A stretch of 64,000 nt of DNA. Source: a bacterium HR17 (lineage in GTDB: Bacteria > Armatimonadota > Fervidibacteria > Fervidibacterales > Fervidibacteraceae). Shown here in pieces: positions 53,039-60,746 of this stretch. Every line of letters starts with the position of its first letter. Position 1 is the stretch's first letter. The notes under the pieces were generated by a model. That model was not told the origin of the DNA, made no database searches, and worked only from the letters and a program-made list of their open reading frames with translations. The translations under genes and the position numbers were made by a program. The stretch spans positions 1 through 64,000 of the forward strand of contig BEHT01000015.1 in assembly GCA_002898575.1 (NCBI GenBank), written 5' to 3'.

Positions 53039-54202
53039 CTAAAACGGTTCCAGCCATTCGGGGCGCACTTCCAGCCCAAAGCCGGGTGCATCGGTGGGAA
53101 CGAGCCAACCGTTTTGCGGAACCGCCATGCCCACGGACGCTAACGGCGTCGCTTCCGCCAACGGCACACCCGGCGCTGAGCCGATGAAAAATTCGCACCA
53201 AGGTGCGACGGGCGATGCGAAAGTGAAATGTTGTCCGAAGGGCGTGTTACCCCCGGCGTGCAAAATGACCGTCAAGCCCGCTGCTTGCGCCAGCGCCGCA
53301 ATTTTCCAGCACGCCGTCAACCCGCCGCACCAGCAAATATCGGGTTGCAAAATGTCCACGACCCGATCGCGACACGCAAACGCGAACGGCTCCAGCAGAT
53401 ACCAATGCTCCCCTGTCGCCAACGGTTGCCATGCGAGCCGTTCCCGCAACGCTCTATGCCCGTCCCAATCTTCAGGCGGCAGGCATTCTTCCAGCCATCG
53501 CAACCGATAGGGACGCAACCGTTCCGCCAGCCGCACCGTGTAGTCCACATCCAGCGCCATCCAGCAATCTAACATGACTTCCACCTCGTCACCGACCAAC
53601 TCACGCGTAGAGGCGACCAACCGCTCGTTTTCCGCCAAGCCCCGTTCGCCATCCACAGGTCCGTAAGGGCATGCCAATTTCGTCGCCCGAAACCCCAACT
53701 CCATGTGCCAATCGGTATCGTTGCCGGTCGCGTAGCAAAAGATGCGCTCCTTTTGCGGACCGCCCAGCAGTGCGTAAACAGGCTTGCCCAGCAGTTTGCC
53801 CTTCAAATCCCACAGCGCCAAATCAACGGCGCTGATGGCGTAAGCCGCTAAGCCCCATGAGCCGTAAGGTTTCGTCGCCCGCACCATCATGTCCCACAGT
53901 TTCTCCGTCGCCAGTGCGTCTTCACCGACGAGCAAGGGTGCCAAATGGTTGTTGATGACGGCAGCGACAGGGTGTCCGTGCGCGGTCATGCCCAACCCGA
54001 AAGTGCCGTCTTCCGCCGTCACTTGACACCACACCGTTTCCCATCGGGGCAGCCACAACTTCCGATGGGGCTTGAAGCGGGGATAACGCGACATCGGGTT
54101 AGCGACTTCCGCCATCTCTGCCCACGACGGGCGACGGGGCGGCGCGGAAGGTGACGGCATCGGCAACTTCACCCGCACCGCTTGCACACCCACGATTTTC
54201 AT
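53039..54202 (-). CDS. L-rhamnonate dehydratase-like enolase-superfamily enzyme
   Basis: A 387-residue mandelate-racemase-group enzyme. The pattern NPMSRYPRFKPHRKLWLPRW, AYAISAVDLALWDLKGKLLG, CYATGNDTDWHMELGFRATK and LACPYGPVDGERGL matches L-rhamnonate dehydratases. Metal ligands lie in VMLDCWMALDV, RWLEECLPP and ATGEHWYL. The catalytic base region is DILQPDICWCGGLTACWKIA and LHAGGNTPFGQHF. It would remove water from a 6-deoxy sugar acid to give a 2-keto-3-deoxy acid. ATG 54202 has GAGGTGA upstream. The UxaA gene is 68 bases downstream on the same strand. Confidence 0.85.
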   Translation of the reverse strand: MKIVGVQAVRVKLPMPSPSAPPRRPSWAEMAEVANPMSRYPRFKPHRKLWLPRWETVWCQVTAEDGTFGLGMTAHGHPVAAVINNHLAPLLVGEDALATEKLWDMMVRATKPYGSWGLAAYAISAVDLALWDLKGKLLGKPVYALLGGPQKERIFCYATGNDTDWHMELGFRATKLACPYGPVDGERGLAENERLVASTRELVGDEVEVMLDCWMALDVDYTVRLAERLRPYRLRWLEECLPPEDWDGHRALRERLAWQPLATGEHWYLLEPFAFACRDRVVDILQPDICWCGGLTACWKIAALAQAAGLTVILHAGGNTPFGQHFTFASPVAPWCEFFIGSAPGVPLAEATPLASVGMAVPQNGWLVPTDAPGFGLEVRPEWLEPF

Positions 54203-54213
54203 CGCCTCTCACC

Positions 54214-55155
54214 TCACGGAAACCAACGCCGATACCGTCGCACGCGTTCGCCATGCTGGCGCAGCAGCGCTTCTTCCTCCGGCGTCGGTGCTCGCCAATC
54301 GTCCAGCAACTGCAAATTTTCGTCCAACTCCTTGCGGTCGCTGGGCGCCATCAATGCGACGCTGACGGCGGGGTGCGCCAGCGCGAACCGATACCACTCG
54401 CGGGCAGGGGGCGGAGAAAAGTTGGGCGGGTCAAAGGGCGTCGGTCGCATCAACTGCGCCCACCGCGTGCAAGTGTAAACGATGACGGGTAAGCCCAGCC
54501 GCTGGGTGACGGGAAAAACATCCCGCTCTGCGCCCGTGTGAGCGGCGTTGTAGCGCACCATCAGCAGATCCAACGCCCCCGTCTCCGCAATCTGCGCCGC
54601 CAACTTCCGCTGATGCGAAGTCAAGCCGATCAACCTCACCACTTTTTGCTCTTTCGCTTGGCGTAGCGCCGTCAACGCGCCGCGTTTGCCTGCAATCGTT
54701 TGCCATTCACTTTCGTGCTCCACATAGTAAAAGGTCGCCACTTCCACGCGGTCAGTGCCCAGCGTTCGCAACACTCGTTCCAATTCCCGCCATGCCGCCT
54801 CTGCCGTGCGCGCTTCCAATTGGAAGGCGATGACCACTTTTTCGCGCCCTTTGCCCAACTGCCGCACCGCCGCGCCCATCCCGTCGTCGGCACCACACCA
54901 GTTCCAGTAACTGATCCCGCGCTCAAGGGCGTGCCAACAATCGTCGGCTGTCAAGCGGCAATCGCCGCCGCGCGTCGCCAAACCCAACCGACATACCGCT
55001 GGCAAATCATTTGCCAACTGCACCCAACGCTCCATCGCCGCATCACCGGCGCAAATTTTGCGGCGCAACGCCAACACTTCATTTGGCAAACCGTCGGCTT
55101 CGGAACCCGCATCAACCACGCTACGCTCTATTTTTGCGAGCGGCTGCTCGTTCAT
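54214..55155 (-). CDS. Aldo/keto reductase relative with altered catalytic residues
   Basis: A 313-residue TIM-barrel protein of the aldo/keto reductase superfamily: CRLGLATRGGDCRLTADDCW, ALERGISYWNWCGADDGMGA, ELERVLRTLGTDRVEVATFY, VVRLIGLTSHQRKLAAQIAE and AHPAVSVALMAPSDRKELDE. The usual catalytic Asp-Tyr-Lys-His set is not conserved (WNWCGADDG in place of DTAxxYG; FYYVEH at the His strand), so reductase activity is doubtful. ATG 55155 has no clear ribosome site; ATG 55035 (residue 41), at the domain edge, is an alternative. It is first in a three-gene same-strand group with the two sugar-acid dehydratases. Confidence 0.75.
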   Translation of the reverse strand: MNEQPLAKIERSVVDAGSEADGLPNEVLALRRKICAGDAAMERWVQLANDLPAVCRLGLATRGGDCRLTADDCWHALERGISYWNWCGADDGMGAAVRQLGKGREKVVIAFQLEARTAEAAWRELERVLRTLGTDRVEVATFYYVEHESEWQTIAGKRGALTALRQAKEQKVVRLIGLTSHQRKLAAQIAETGALDLLMVRYNAAHTGAERDVFPVTQRLGLPVIVYTCTRWAQLMRPTPFDPPNFSPPPAREWYRFALAHPAVSVALMAPSDRKELDENLQLLDDWRAPTPEEEALLRQHGERVRRYRRWFP

Positions 55156-55162
55156 TGTTTCG

Positions 55163-55191
55163 TTGACTTAGAGCGCTGCCCGCGCTATAAT
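55163..55191 (+). promoter_or_regulatory. Strong sigma70-type promoter of the fluoride operon
   Basis: TTGACT (55163-55168), a 17-base spacer and TATAAT (55186-55191). Transcription would start about 55198, right before the riboswitch. It overlaps nothing but the 5' end of the divergent aldo/keto reductase leader. Confidence 0.85.
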
Positions 55192-55199
55192 GGTGGTGG

Positions 55200-55287
55200 C
55201 AGGGCAATGGAGCCTGCCCGTGAGCGGCGTAACTTTTGCGCCGCTCCAAACCGCGCCGCCATTTTGCGGCGCTGATGGCTCCTGCAT
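55200..55287 (+). promoter_or_regulatory. Fluoride riboswitch (crcB motif)
   Basis: The aptamer can be drawn base by base. Stem 1 is GGGCA (55202-55206) with TGCCC (55215-55219), enclosing ATGGAGCC. The loop GGAGCC (55209-55214) is perfectly complementary to GGCTCC (55277-55282), the pseudoknot. AAACC (55248-55252) joins to stem 2, GCGCCGC (55253-55259) with GCGGCGC (55266-55272), followed by TGATGG. This matches the known order: GGGC-ATG-GCCC, AAAC, stem, CTGATGGCCTC. An extra hairpin, GAGCGGCG/CGCCGCTC (55222-55246), is inserted after stem 1. The terminator that follows shares GGCTCC with the pseudoknot. Confidence 0.85.
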
Positions 55288-55321
55288 CCGACCTTGAAAG
55301 CGGGTGCAGGAGCCATTTTTT
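55276..55321 (+). terminator. Intrinsic terminator of the fluoride riboswitch expression platform
   Basis: TGGCTCCTGCATCC (55276-55289) pairs with GGGTGCAGGAGCCA (55302-55315), 14 pairs with one G-U, followed by six T. Its left arm contains the pseudoknot strand GGCTCC, so ligand-bound aptamer blocks the terminator: a genetic ON switch by fluoride. Confidence 0.88.
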
Positions 55322-55359
55322 GTTAGGCGCCTGCGCCGAACGAAAAAGGTGAAGGCACT

Positions 55360-55608
55360 ATGCGTCAGCATCGCTGGCTCTATTGTCCGGAGCAGGAGCG
55401 CCGAGAGGAAGCGTTGCGGCGCACAATCGCAGAACTGTGTCAGCGCCTCTCTGCCGACCGCCTGCAACAAGTGCTGCGGGCTGCCCGTTATGCCGCTGAA
55501 GGGCGGTCCTTCGTCATCGTTGACCTTGCCCTCTGGCGTGACCCCCACTGGCGTCCCGTTTTGCAACGCTTGTTGGACGAGGGTGAACCGCCATGCTGCA
55601 AGCGATAA
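55360..55608 (+). CDS. Small protein, first gene of the fluoride operon
   Basis: An 82-residue protein of unknown family. It is basic and helical (RREEALRRTIAELCQRLSAD, RLQQVLRAARYAAEGRSFVI) with a C-terminal Cys pair (EPPCCKR). ATG 55360 has AAGGTGA 7-8 bases upstream and is the first start after the riboswitch terminator, so its expression should depend on fluoride. It overlaps the next gene by 16 bases. Confidence 0.7.
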   Translation: MRQHRWLYCPEQERREEALRRTIAELCQRLSADRLQQVLRAARYAAEGRSFVIVDLALWRDPHWRPVLQRLLDEGEPPCCKR

Positions 55609-56249
55609 CAGTTACTGACACTTTGAACAGTTGGCTCTGCCCCGTCTGCACAGTCGTGGAAGCGGTGGTCAACCGTTTCATCACCCACGCCTTGCCAGAC
55701 TGGATAGCGAGCAACGGGCAACCACTTAACGCTAACGGCGGTCTCTGCCCTTTACACGCACAAACATTGCTCCGTTGGGCATCGCCGATAGGCATCGCAG
55801 CGATGTATCCTTGCCTGCTGGAACAGGCGGCAGAGATGCTGAAGTGTTGGCAGCAGTTAGGGACACCGCCGCCTTTGCGCCCTTCGCCTTTGCGCCCTCG
55901 TTGCCTTGTCTGCGCTGAACAACGCAAAGCCGAAATTGCCGCTATCACCGAATTGCTCAACCTGCTGCTAACGGACGAAGGGCGTGACGCCTACGCGAAG
56001 GGGCGCGGTGTTTGCTTGCCCCACTTTTGTCAACTGTGGCGGCGGACATCGGGTGACTTGCGCCGATGGCTTTTACAGACGCAAATCCACCAATTGCGTC
56101 AACTCAGTGCTGACTTGCGCTCCTATCGTCAAAAGCGGGAAGCGCTGCGCCGCCAAGACATTACACCTGCAGAGGAAACGGCGTGGGTGACAGCGGTGGA
56201 AATCCTTGCGGGACACTTGCCGTCAATGGCGATGCCCGAACCCCGATGA
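55593..56249 (+). CDS. DUF6062-like Cys-motif protein (first copy)
   Basis: A 218-residue protein with repeated Cys motifs: WLCPVCTVVEAVVNRF, GLCPLHAQTLLRW, RCLVCAEQRKAEI and GVCLPHFCQLW. The pairing of CPxC with a later CxxH, twice, is the pattern of DUF6062-like proteins, suggesting two metal- or thiol-based sites. Function is unknown. ATG 55593 has AGGGTGA upstream and overlaps the preceding gene. A second, related gene lies at 57447 beyond the MFS gene, which implies duplication within the operon. Confidence 0.75.
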   Translation: MLQAITVTDTLNSWLCPVCTVVEAVVNRFITHALPDWIASNGQPLNANGGLCPLHAQTLLRWASPIGIAAMYPCLLEQAAEMLKCWQQLGTPPPLRPSPLRPRCLVCAEQRKAEIAAITELLNLLLTDEGRDAYAKGRGVCLPHFCQLWRRTSGDLRRWLLQTQIHQLRQLSADLRSYRQKREALRRQDITPAEETAWVTAVEILAGHLPSMAMPEPR

Positions 56250-56265
56250 AGGCAAGGTGAGGACG

Positions 56266-57450
56266 ATGAATGCGACACACCAAACCCTGCACACAAAAGC
56301 GTGGCAGTTCGTGGTGTTGGTTGGCGTCGTCAGTTTGTTCGCAGACATGACTTACGAAGGTGCCCGCAGCATCACGGGACAATATCTGGCGCTGTTAGGT
56401 GCCAGCGCGACAGTAATCGGCATCGTCGCAGGTTTGGGCGAATTCATCGGTTACGCCTTTCGGCTTCTCGCGGGAACCATCGCCGATAAAACGAGACGCT
56501 ATTGGGCACTAACTCTGCTCGGTTACGCAGTCAATGTGACCGCTGTGCCTGCATTGGCGCTGGTGGGACGATGGGAAACGGCGGCGTCGCTGATGTTTGC
56601 TGAACGGTTTGGCAAGGCGTTGCGCACTCCTGCTCGCGACGCAATGCTTTCTTACGCTGCATCGCAAACGGGACGAGGCATAGCCTTCGGCATCCACGAA
56701 GCTCTTGACCAAACGGGCGCTATTCTCGGACCCATTTTGATGGCGATTGTGTTGCAATGGCGTAACGATTACCGTTTCGGATTTTTGACGCTGCTTGCAC
56801 CTGCGCTCTTGACATTGCTTGTCTTGCTGATAGCGTGGCGATTTTACCCGCAGCCGCAGCATTTGGAAATTGCGCCAACTGCGTCGTCAACGGCGTTACC
56901 CCGTCGTTTTTGGCGTTATTTGGTGTTCGCTTCCCTTGCAGTCGCAGGTTTCCCTCACTTCCAACTTCTGGCGTATCACTTCAAAGTCACCGCTTGTTTG
57001 CCTGAAGCGCTCATCCCCGCTGCGTTCGGGTTGGCGATGGCGACCGATGCGATTGCGGCATTAGCGATGGGGCGATGGTTTGACCGAATCGGGTTAACTT
57101 TGCTTGTCGCTGTCCCATTGATAACTTTCGCTGCAGCGTTGGCATTGTTTACGCACCTCAGTGCAAGTGCATGGTTGGGCATGATATTGTGGGGCATCGT
57201 GATGGGAGCACAAGAGTCAGTCATGAGGGCTGCGATTGCTGAAATGGCAACGAGAGAACGACGCGCCAGCGCTTATGGCATTTTCAACGCTGCTTACGGA
57301 TTGGCATGGTTGCTCGGCGGAACCACGATGGGTTGGCTCTATGACCACCACAGCGTCAACGGGCTGTTGACTTTCATTGCCCTCATGCAGATTGCTTCGC
57401 TGCCCTTTCTGTTCAGCGCCATCAAGCCTGAAGGGTGGGAAGTGCAATGA
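56266..57450 (+). CDS. MFS transporter of the fluoride operon
   Basis: A 394-residue, about twelve-span major facilitator. Features: FVVLVGVVSLFADMTYEGAR and SITGQYLALLGASATVIGIV at the start, GTIADKTRRYWALTLLGYAV (MFS motif A region), ERFGKALRTPARDAMLSYAA, GIAFGIHEALDQTGAILGPI and RRASAYGIFNAAYGLAWLLG. The FADMTYEGAR and R-x-PARDAMLS signatures are those of a widespread bacterial MFS subfamily of unknown substrate. ATG 56266 has AAGGTGA upstream; a longer reading from 56206 lacks a site. It ends in ATGA overlap with the next gene. Confidence 0.88.
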   Translation: MNATHQTLHTKAWQFVVLVGVVSLFADMTYEGARSITGQYLALLGASATVIGIVAGLGEFIGYAFRLLAGTIADKTRRYWALTLLGYAVNVTAVPALALVGRWETAASLMFAERFGKALRTPARDAMLSYAASQTGRGIAFGIHEALDQTGAILGPILMAIVLQWRNDYRFGFLTLLAPALLTLLVLLIAWRFYPQPQHLEIAPTASSTALPRRFWRYLVFASLAVAGFPHFQLLAYHFKVTACLPEALIPAAFGLAMATDAIAALAMGRWFDRIGLTLLVAVPLITFAAALALFTHLSASAWLGMILWGIVMGAQESVMRAAIAEMATRERRASAYGIFNAAYGLAWLLGGTTMGWLYDHHSVNGLLTFIALMQIASLPFLFSAIKPEGWEVQ

Positions 57451-58193
57451 TGGAAGCGTTCTTTCGGTTAGACATGAAAGCAGCAGCGCAAGTCGGTGGT
57501 TGCCCCATTTGCGCCATCATAGTGCTGCGGACAGAACGCTACTTGCGATTTTTCCTGCATGAACATGTCCTTGACCCGCACTTGCGGTTGCGGCTTCTCG
57601 CCTCTTATGGCTTTTGCAATCTACACGGATGGTGGCTGGTGCAAATTGCTGCGAAAATTGGAGAAGAATTGGGCGTAGCAACGGTTTACGAGCATTTGAC
57701 CGATGAGTTGCGCCATCAAGTGCAACGCGCCTTAGCAGCATCGTCACCCAAAGCAGCGTCTGAATCGCTGCGTCCGCAAGAGATTTGTCCTTTGTGTGAG
57801 CACGCTGAAACTTGGGAGCAAGACACATTGGCAGCGCTACTGCAAGCGTTGGCAAACCCTCAAACTCGTGAAAGTGCTCAGCAACTTTACGCCGAAACTG
57901 ACGGTCTCTGCCTCCCGCATCTAAGGTGCGCCTTGTTGATGACCAACGAGAACGATGTCGCTGCCTTTTTGCTTCAAGACGCTAACTCACGATTGCAACG
58001 ACTGCACGACGACCTTGAGGAGTTTTGTCGCAAACACGATTACCGCTTCCACGATGAACCAATGAGCGAAAGCGAACGGTGTTCATGGGTGCGGGCGATT
58101 GAAGCTTTCGTCGGCAAACACGCAATCCCACACGAACGCGCAGACCAAACCTCAACCCGAAGGAGGTTACGGCGATGGCTGAAACTTGGTTGA
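57447..58193 (+). CDS. DUF6062-like Cys-motif protein (second copy)
   Basis: A 248-residue paralogue of the protein at 55593. Motifs occur in the same order: GGCPICAIIVLRTERYLRFF, YGFCNLHGWWLVQIAAKIGE, EICPLCEHAETWEQDTLAAL and GLCLPHLRCALLM. The fourth, CLPH, is shared with the first copy. A basic tail follows. ATG 57447 overlaps the MFS stop (ATGA). The family occurs in many bacteria, but I know no tested function. Its place between two transporter genes suggests a role with transport or with protection against the same stress. Confidence 0.75.
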   Translation: MMEAFFRLDMKAAAQVGGCPICAIIVLRTERYLRFFLHEHVLDPHLRLRLLASYGFCNLHGWWLVQIAAKIGEELGVATVYEHLTDELRHQVQRALAASSPKAASESLRPQEICPLCEHAETWEQDTLAALLQALANPQTRESAQQLYAETDGLCLPHLRCALLMTNENDVAAFLLQDANSRLQRLHDDLEEFCRKHDYRFHDEPMSESERCSWVRAIEAFVGKHAIPHERADQTSTRRRLRRWLKLG

Positions 58194-59362
58194 TCGCAGC
58201 GCTGTGGATGGGCTTATCGCTGCTGGCGAGTTACTTGTCAATACGAACTGCCATTTCAGTGGCGTTGACGGAAATTTTCGTCGGCGTGTTGGCTGGCAAT
58301 CTGTTGCATTTGCAGCCCACCAATTGGGTCAACTTCCTTGCGGGATTGGGTAGTGTGCTCTTGACTTTTTTGGCAGGAGCAGAAATTGAACCTGAAGCGC
58401 TCCGCAAGCATTGGAAGCCCGCGCTGGCAATCGGTTTCGTCAGTTTCCTTGCACCGTTTTTGGGTGCGACGGCGTTTGCGAGGTTTATGCTACATTGGAC
58501 ACCCAACGCCAGCAAAATTGCAGGTATTGCACTGTCCACTACTTCCGTCGCTGTCGTTTACGCTGTCATGGTGGAAACGGGCTTGAACGCTACGGACATC
58601 GGTAAGTTGATTTTGGCTGCATGTTTCGTGACGGACTTGGGCACGGTGTTAGCGTTGGGTATTTTGTTCGCCAATTACAACGCATGGCTGGCGTTGTTTG
58701 TCGCTGCCATCACTGTCGCGATGGTGGTTGCTCCCACATTGGTGGAAACTTTCCTGAGGCGCTTTGAAGGGCATGTCAGCGAACCCGAAATCAAGCTGCT
58801 CTTGTTGATGCTCTTTGCACTTGGCGGGTTGGCATCAAAAGCCAACAGCGAAGCCGTGTTGCCTGCTTACCTGCTCGGTCTGGTTTGTGCGGGTGCGTTG
58901 GCTCGCCATCGCGAAACGATGCATCACATTCGTGTCACCACTTTCGCTTTGCTGACACCTTTTTACTTCCTGAAGGCAGGTGCATTGGTTCAGGCGACAG
59001 CGGTGCTTAAAAGTTTGGGCATCATCGTTTTGCTTCTCGCCGTCAAAATGGTGACGAAGTTGGTGGGAGTTTACCCGTTGGCGAAACTTTTCCGCATGGA
59101 CAACCGAACTGCAATTTACACGACGCTGCTCATGTCCACAGGGCTCACCTTTGGAACGATTTCTGCGCTGTTTGGCTTGACACGAGGCTACATCACGCAA
59201 GCGCAATACTCGGCGTTAGTAACAGTCGTTATTGGCAGCGCCGTTATCCCAACCTTGATTGCTCAAAGTTTCTTCCGACCAAAAGTCACTGCATTGAGTA
59301 GCGTGCAAGCGGAAGACGAAGCCCTTGCGTTCGGCGAGAGCAAAGGAGGCAAAAGGTCATGA
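58175..59362 (+). CDS. CPA2-type cation/proton antiporter (Kef/NapA-like)
   Basis: A 395-residue, about twelve-span exchanger. Family marks: LTEIFVGVLAGNLL, LLTFLAGAEIEPEALRKHWK (motif FLAGxEI), IALSTTSVAVVYAVMVETGL and LAACFVTDLGTVLALGILFA, where Asp154 is the predicted ion-binding residue. There is no C-terminal TrkA-N domain. Antiporters of this superfamily are known members of fluoride-riboswitch regulons, so this is the main candidate here for fluoride resistance in the absence of CrcB or CLC-F. ATG 58175 has AAGGAGGT upstream and overlaps the previous gene by 19 bases. Confidence 0.88.
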   Translation: MAETWLIAALWMGLSLLASYLSIRTAISVALTEIFVGVLAGNLLHLQPTNWVNFLAGLGSVLLTFLAGAEIEPEALRKHWKPALAIGFVSFLAPFLGATAFARFMLHWTPNASKIAGIALSTTSVAVVYAVMVETGLNATDIGKLILAACFVTDLGTVLALGILFANYNAWLALFVAAITVAMVVAPTLVETFLRRFEGHVSEPEIKLLLLMLFALGGLASKANSEAVLPAYLLGLVCAGALARHRETMHHIRVTTFALLTPFYFLKAGALVQATAVLKSLGIIVLLLAVKMVTKLVGVYPLAKLFRMDNRTAIYTTLLMSTGLTFGTISALFGLTRGYITQAQYSALVTVVIGSAVIPTLIAQSFFRPKVTALSSVQAEDEALAFGESKGGKRS

Positions 59363-59790
59363 GCCAACCCTTCCGAAAAATTTTGGTCGCCTACGACGGC
59401 TCAGAACACGCCCGCAAGGCTTTAGAAACCGCCATTCAGTTGGCAGCGGTGACAGGCGCGGAATTGCACAGCATTTCCGTTGAAGAAGACTTGCCCAAGT
59501 ATGTGGCGACGGTCGGCGAATTTGAAGAAGTCAAGCGTCAGCGTGACGCTTACTTTGAACAATTGACCTCTGAAGCGAAAGCGATGGCGTGGATACATGG
59601 TGTGAGATTGCACACCCATGTGAAAGCGGGACACGAGGTGGAGACCATTGTCCGCTTCTGTCAAGAAGGCGATTTTGACTTACTGGTCATTGGGTTCATG
59701 GGGCATAGCCGAATTTTTGAGCGGGTTTGGGGCAGCACATCCCAATCGCTGACACGCCTTGCCCCGTGCAGCGTTTTGGTGGTGAAGTAA
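59359..59790 (+). CDS. Universal stress protein UspA family
   Basis: A 143-residue UspA. It begins with FRKILVAYDGSEHARKALET and ends with LLVIGFMGHSRIFERVWGST then SQSLTRLAPCSVLVVK, which holds the ATP-binding G-x2-G-x9-GS motif. It overlaps the antiporter stop (ATGA), so it is translated with it. UspA proteins often partner with antiporters as nucleotide-sensing modules, and this pairing suggests the same here. Confidence 0.92.
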   Translation: MSQPFRKILVAYDGSEHARKALETAIQLAAVTGAELHSISVEEDLPKYVATVGEFEEVKRQRDAYFEQLTSEAKAMAWIHGVRLHTHVKAGHEVETIVRFCQEGDFDLLVIGFMGHSRIFERVWGSTSQSLTRLAPCSVLVVK

Positions 59791-59791
59791 C

Positions 59792-60199
59792 ATGCTGACA
59801 AAGTTTTGCCCTCGCTGTTTTGCAATGAACGCCGAGATGGCAACACACTGTGAGCGATGCGGTGCGGATTTGGATGAACCTATCGGCAGCGATTATGTTG
59901 AGCGACTCATTCACGCCCTTGACCATCCTGAGCCGAACACGAGGGCATTGGCAGCGCTGCTGTTGGGCAAAATCGGAGACGAACGAGCGTTGCCTGTCCT
60001 TTGTGCCAAAGCAAAAACGAGCAAAGACATGGCATTGCTGGAAGCAATTGCCGAAGCATTGGGGAATTTCTGTTCGCCCGATGCTGAGGATGCTCTGATG
60101 CATTTGTCTCAATCGCTGTGGCTTGCTGTCAGGGTAAAAGCATCTGAGGCTTTGCGCCGCATCGGAGCAGCAAGGAACGGTGAGCGAGGATGCCGTTGA
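59792..60199 (+). CDS. Zinc-ribbon and HEAT-repeat protein
   Basis: A 135-residue protein. The N-terminus is a zinc ribbon (FCPRCFAMNAEMATHCERCG), followed by two or three HEAT-like repeats (NTRALAALLLGKIGDERALP, LLEAIAEALGNFCSPDAEDA, LAVRVKASEALRRIG). Such proteins act as scaffolds. It starts 1 base after uspA and overlaps the next gene by 10 bases. Confidence 0.8.
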   Translation: MLTKFCPRCFAMNAEMATHCERCGADLDEPIGSDYVERLIHALDHPEPNTRALAALLLGKIGDERALPVLCAKAKTSKDMALLEAIAEALGNFCSPDAEDALMHLSQSLWLAVRVKASEALRRIGAARNGERGCR

Positions 60200-60630
60200 A
60201 CACTGACCAAAAGCGATTTTTGGCGGCGGCGTTGATGGAACTGGAAGAGCACTTGCTGCAGTTTGAGCGGTGGCTGCAAGCGGACGAAACTGTCACGATT
60301 TTTCGCCGAGTGCCCAACCCTTTTCCGTCCGAACAGCGGGCACGGTTGAAGGGGCTGATAGCAGCCGTCAAAGAGCGGCTGCGCATTATGCGCGACACTT
60401 TTTCGCTGCCGACGGAAACCGTCTCCTTGCCTTGGTCGCTTTCCGTGACCTTGCTGCACCTTGCGACGACATTGGAAGAGTGTGACCCGCAACGGCTCAA
60501 GGCATTTAGTGCGATAGACGAAGGGACAGCCGAAACCTTAACGCGCCAATTGAACGAGTTGACCCAATACCTTGCCGCTCTTCACCGCCTTACTCAGCCG
60601 GCGGCGATCAAGGACAGCGGTCAAAGTTAA
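60190..60630 (+). CDS. Helical protein of unknown function in the fluoride operon
   Basis: A 146-residue protein, wholly helical and soluble: DQKRFLAAALMELEEHLLQF, LKGLIAAVKERLRIMRDTF and LTRQLNELTQYLAALHRLTQ. The family is not recognised. ATG 60190 overlaps the zinc-ribbon/HEAT gene by 10 bases. Its stop TAA shares an A with the ATG of a short hydrophobic ORF. Confidence 0.65.
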   Translation: MPLNTDQKRFLAAALMELEEHLLQFERWLQADETVTIFRRVPNPFPSEQRARLKGLIAAVKERLRIMRDTFSLPTETVSLPWSLSVTLLHLATTLEECDPQRLKAFSAIDEGTAETLTRQLNELTQYLAALHRLTQPAAIKDSGQS

Positions 60631-60737
60631 TGCTGCGGCATTTACTGCCCGATTTGACGCTGACAGCGGGCATAGTTTTAATCGTCATGGCGAATGTCCA
60701 GAAGTTGGGTGAGTTCAAGAAACACGCCGGCGCTTGA
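60630..60737 (+). CDS. Very small single-span protein at the operon end
   Basis: A 35-residue ORF begins at ATG 60630, overlapping the previous stop (TAATG). It holds one hydrophobic helix, LTLTAGIVLIVMANVQKLG, and a basic tail. Coupling and composition support it; length argues caution. Confidence 0.35.
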   Translation: MLRHLLPDLTLTAGIVLIVMANVQKLGEFKKHAGA

Positions 60738-60746
60738 ATTGAGGTG

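Noticed and set aside
55198-55330. Leader read as a simple attenuator or rRNA-like hairpin cluster
   Set aside because: The exact pseudoknot complementarity and the AAAC...TGATGG segments match the fluoride aptamer, which explains the hairpins better.
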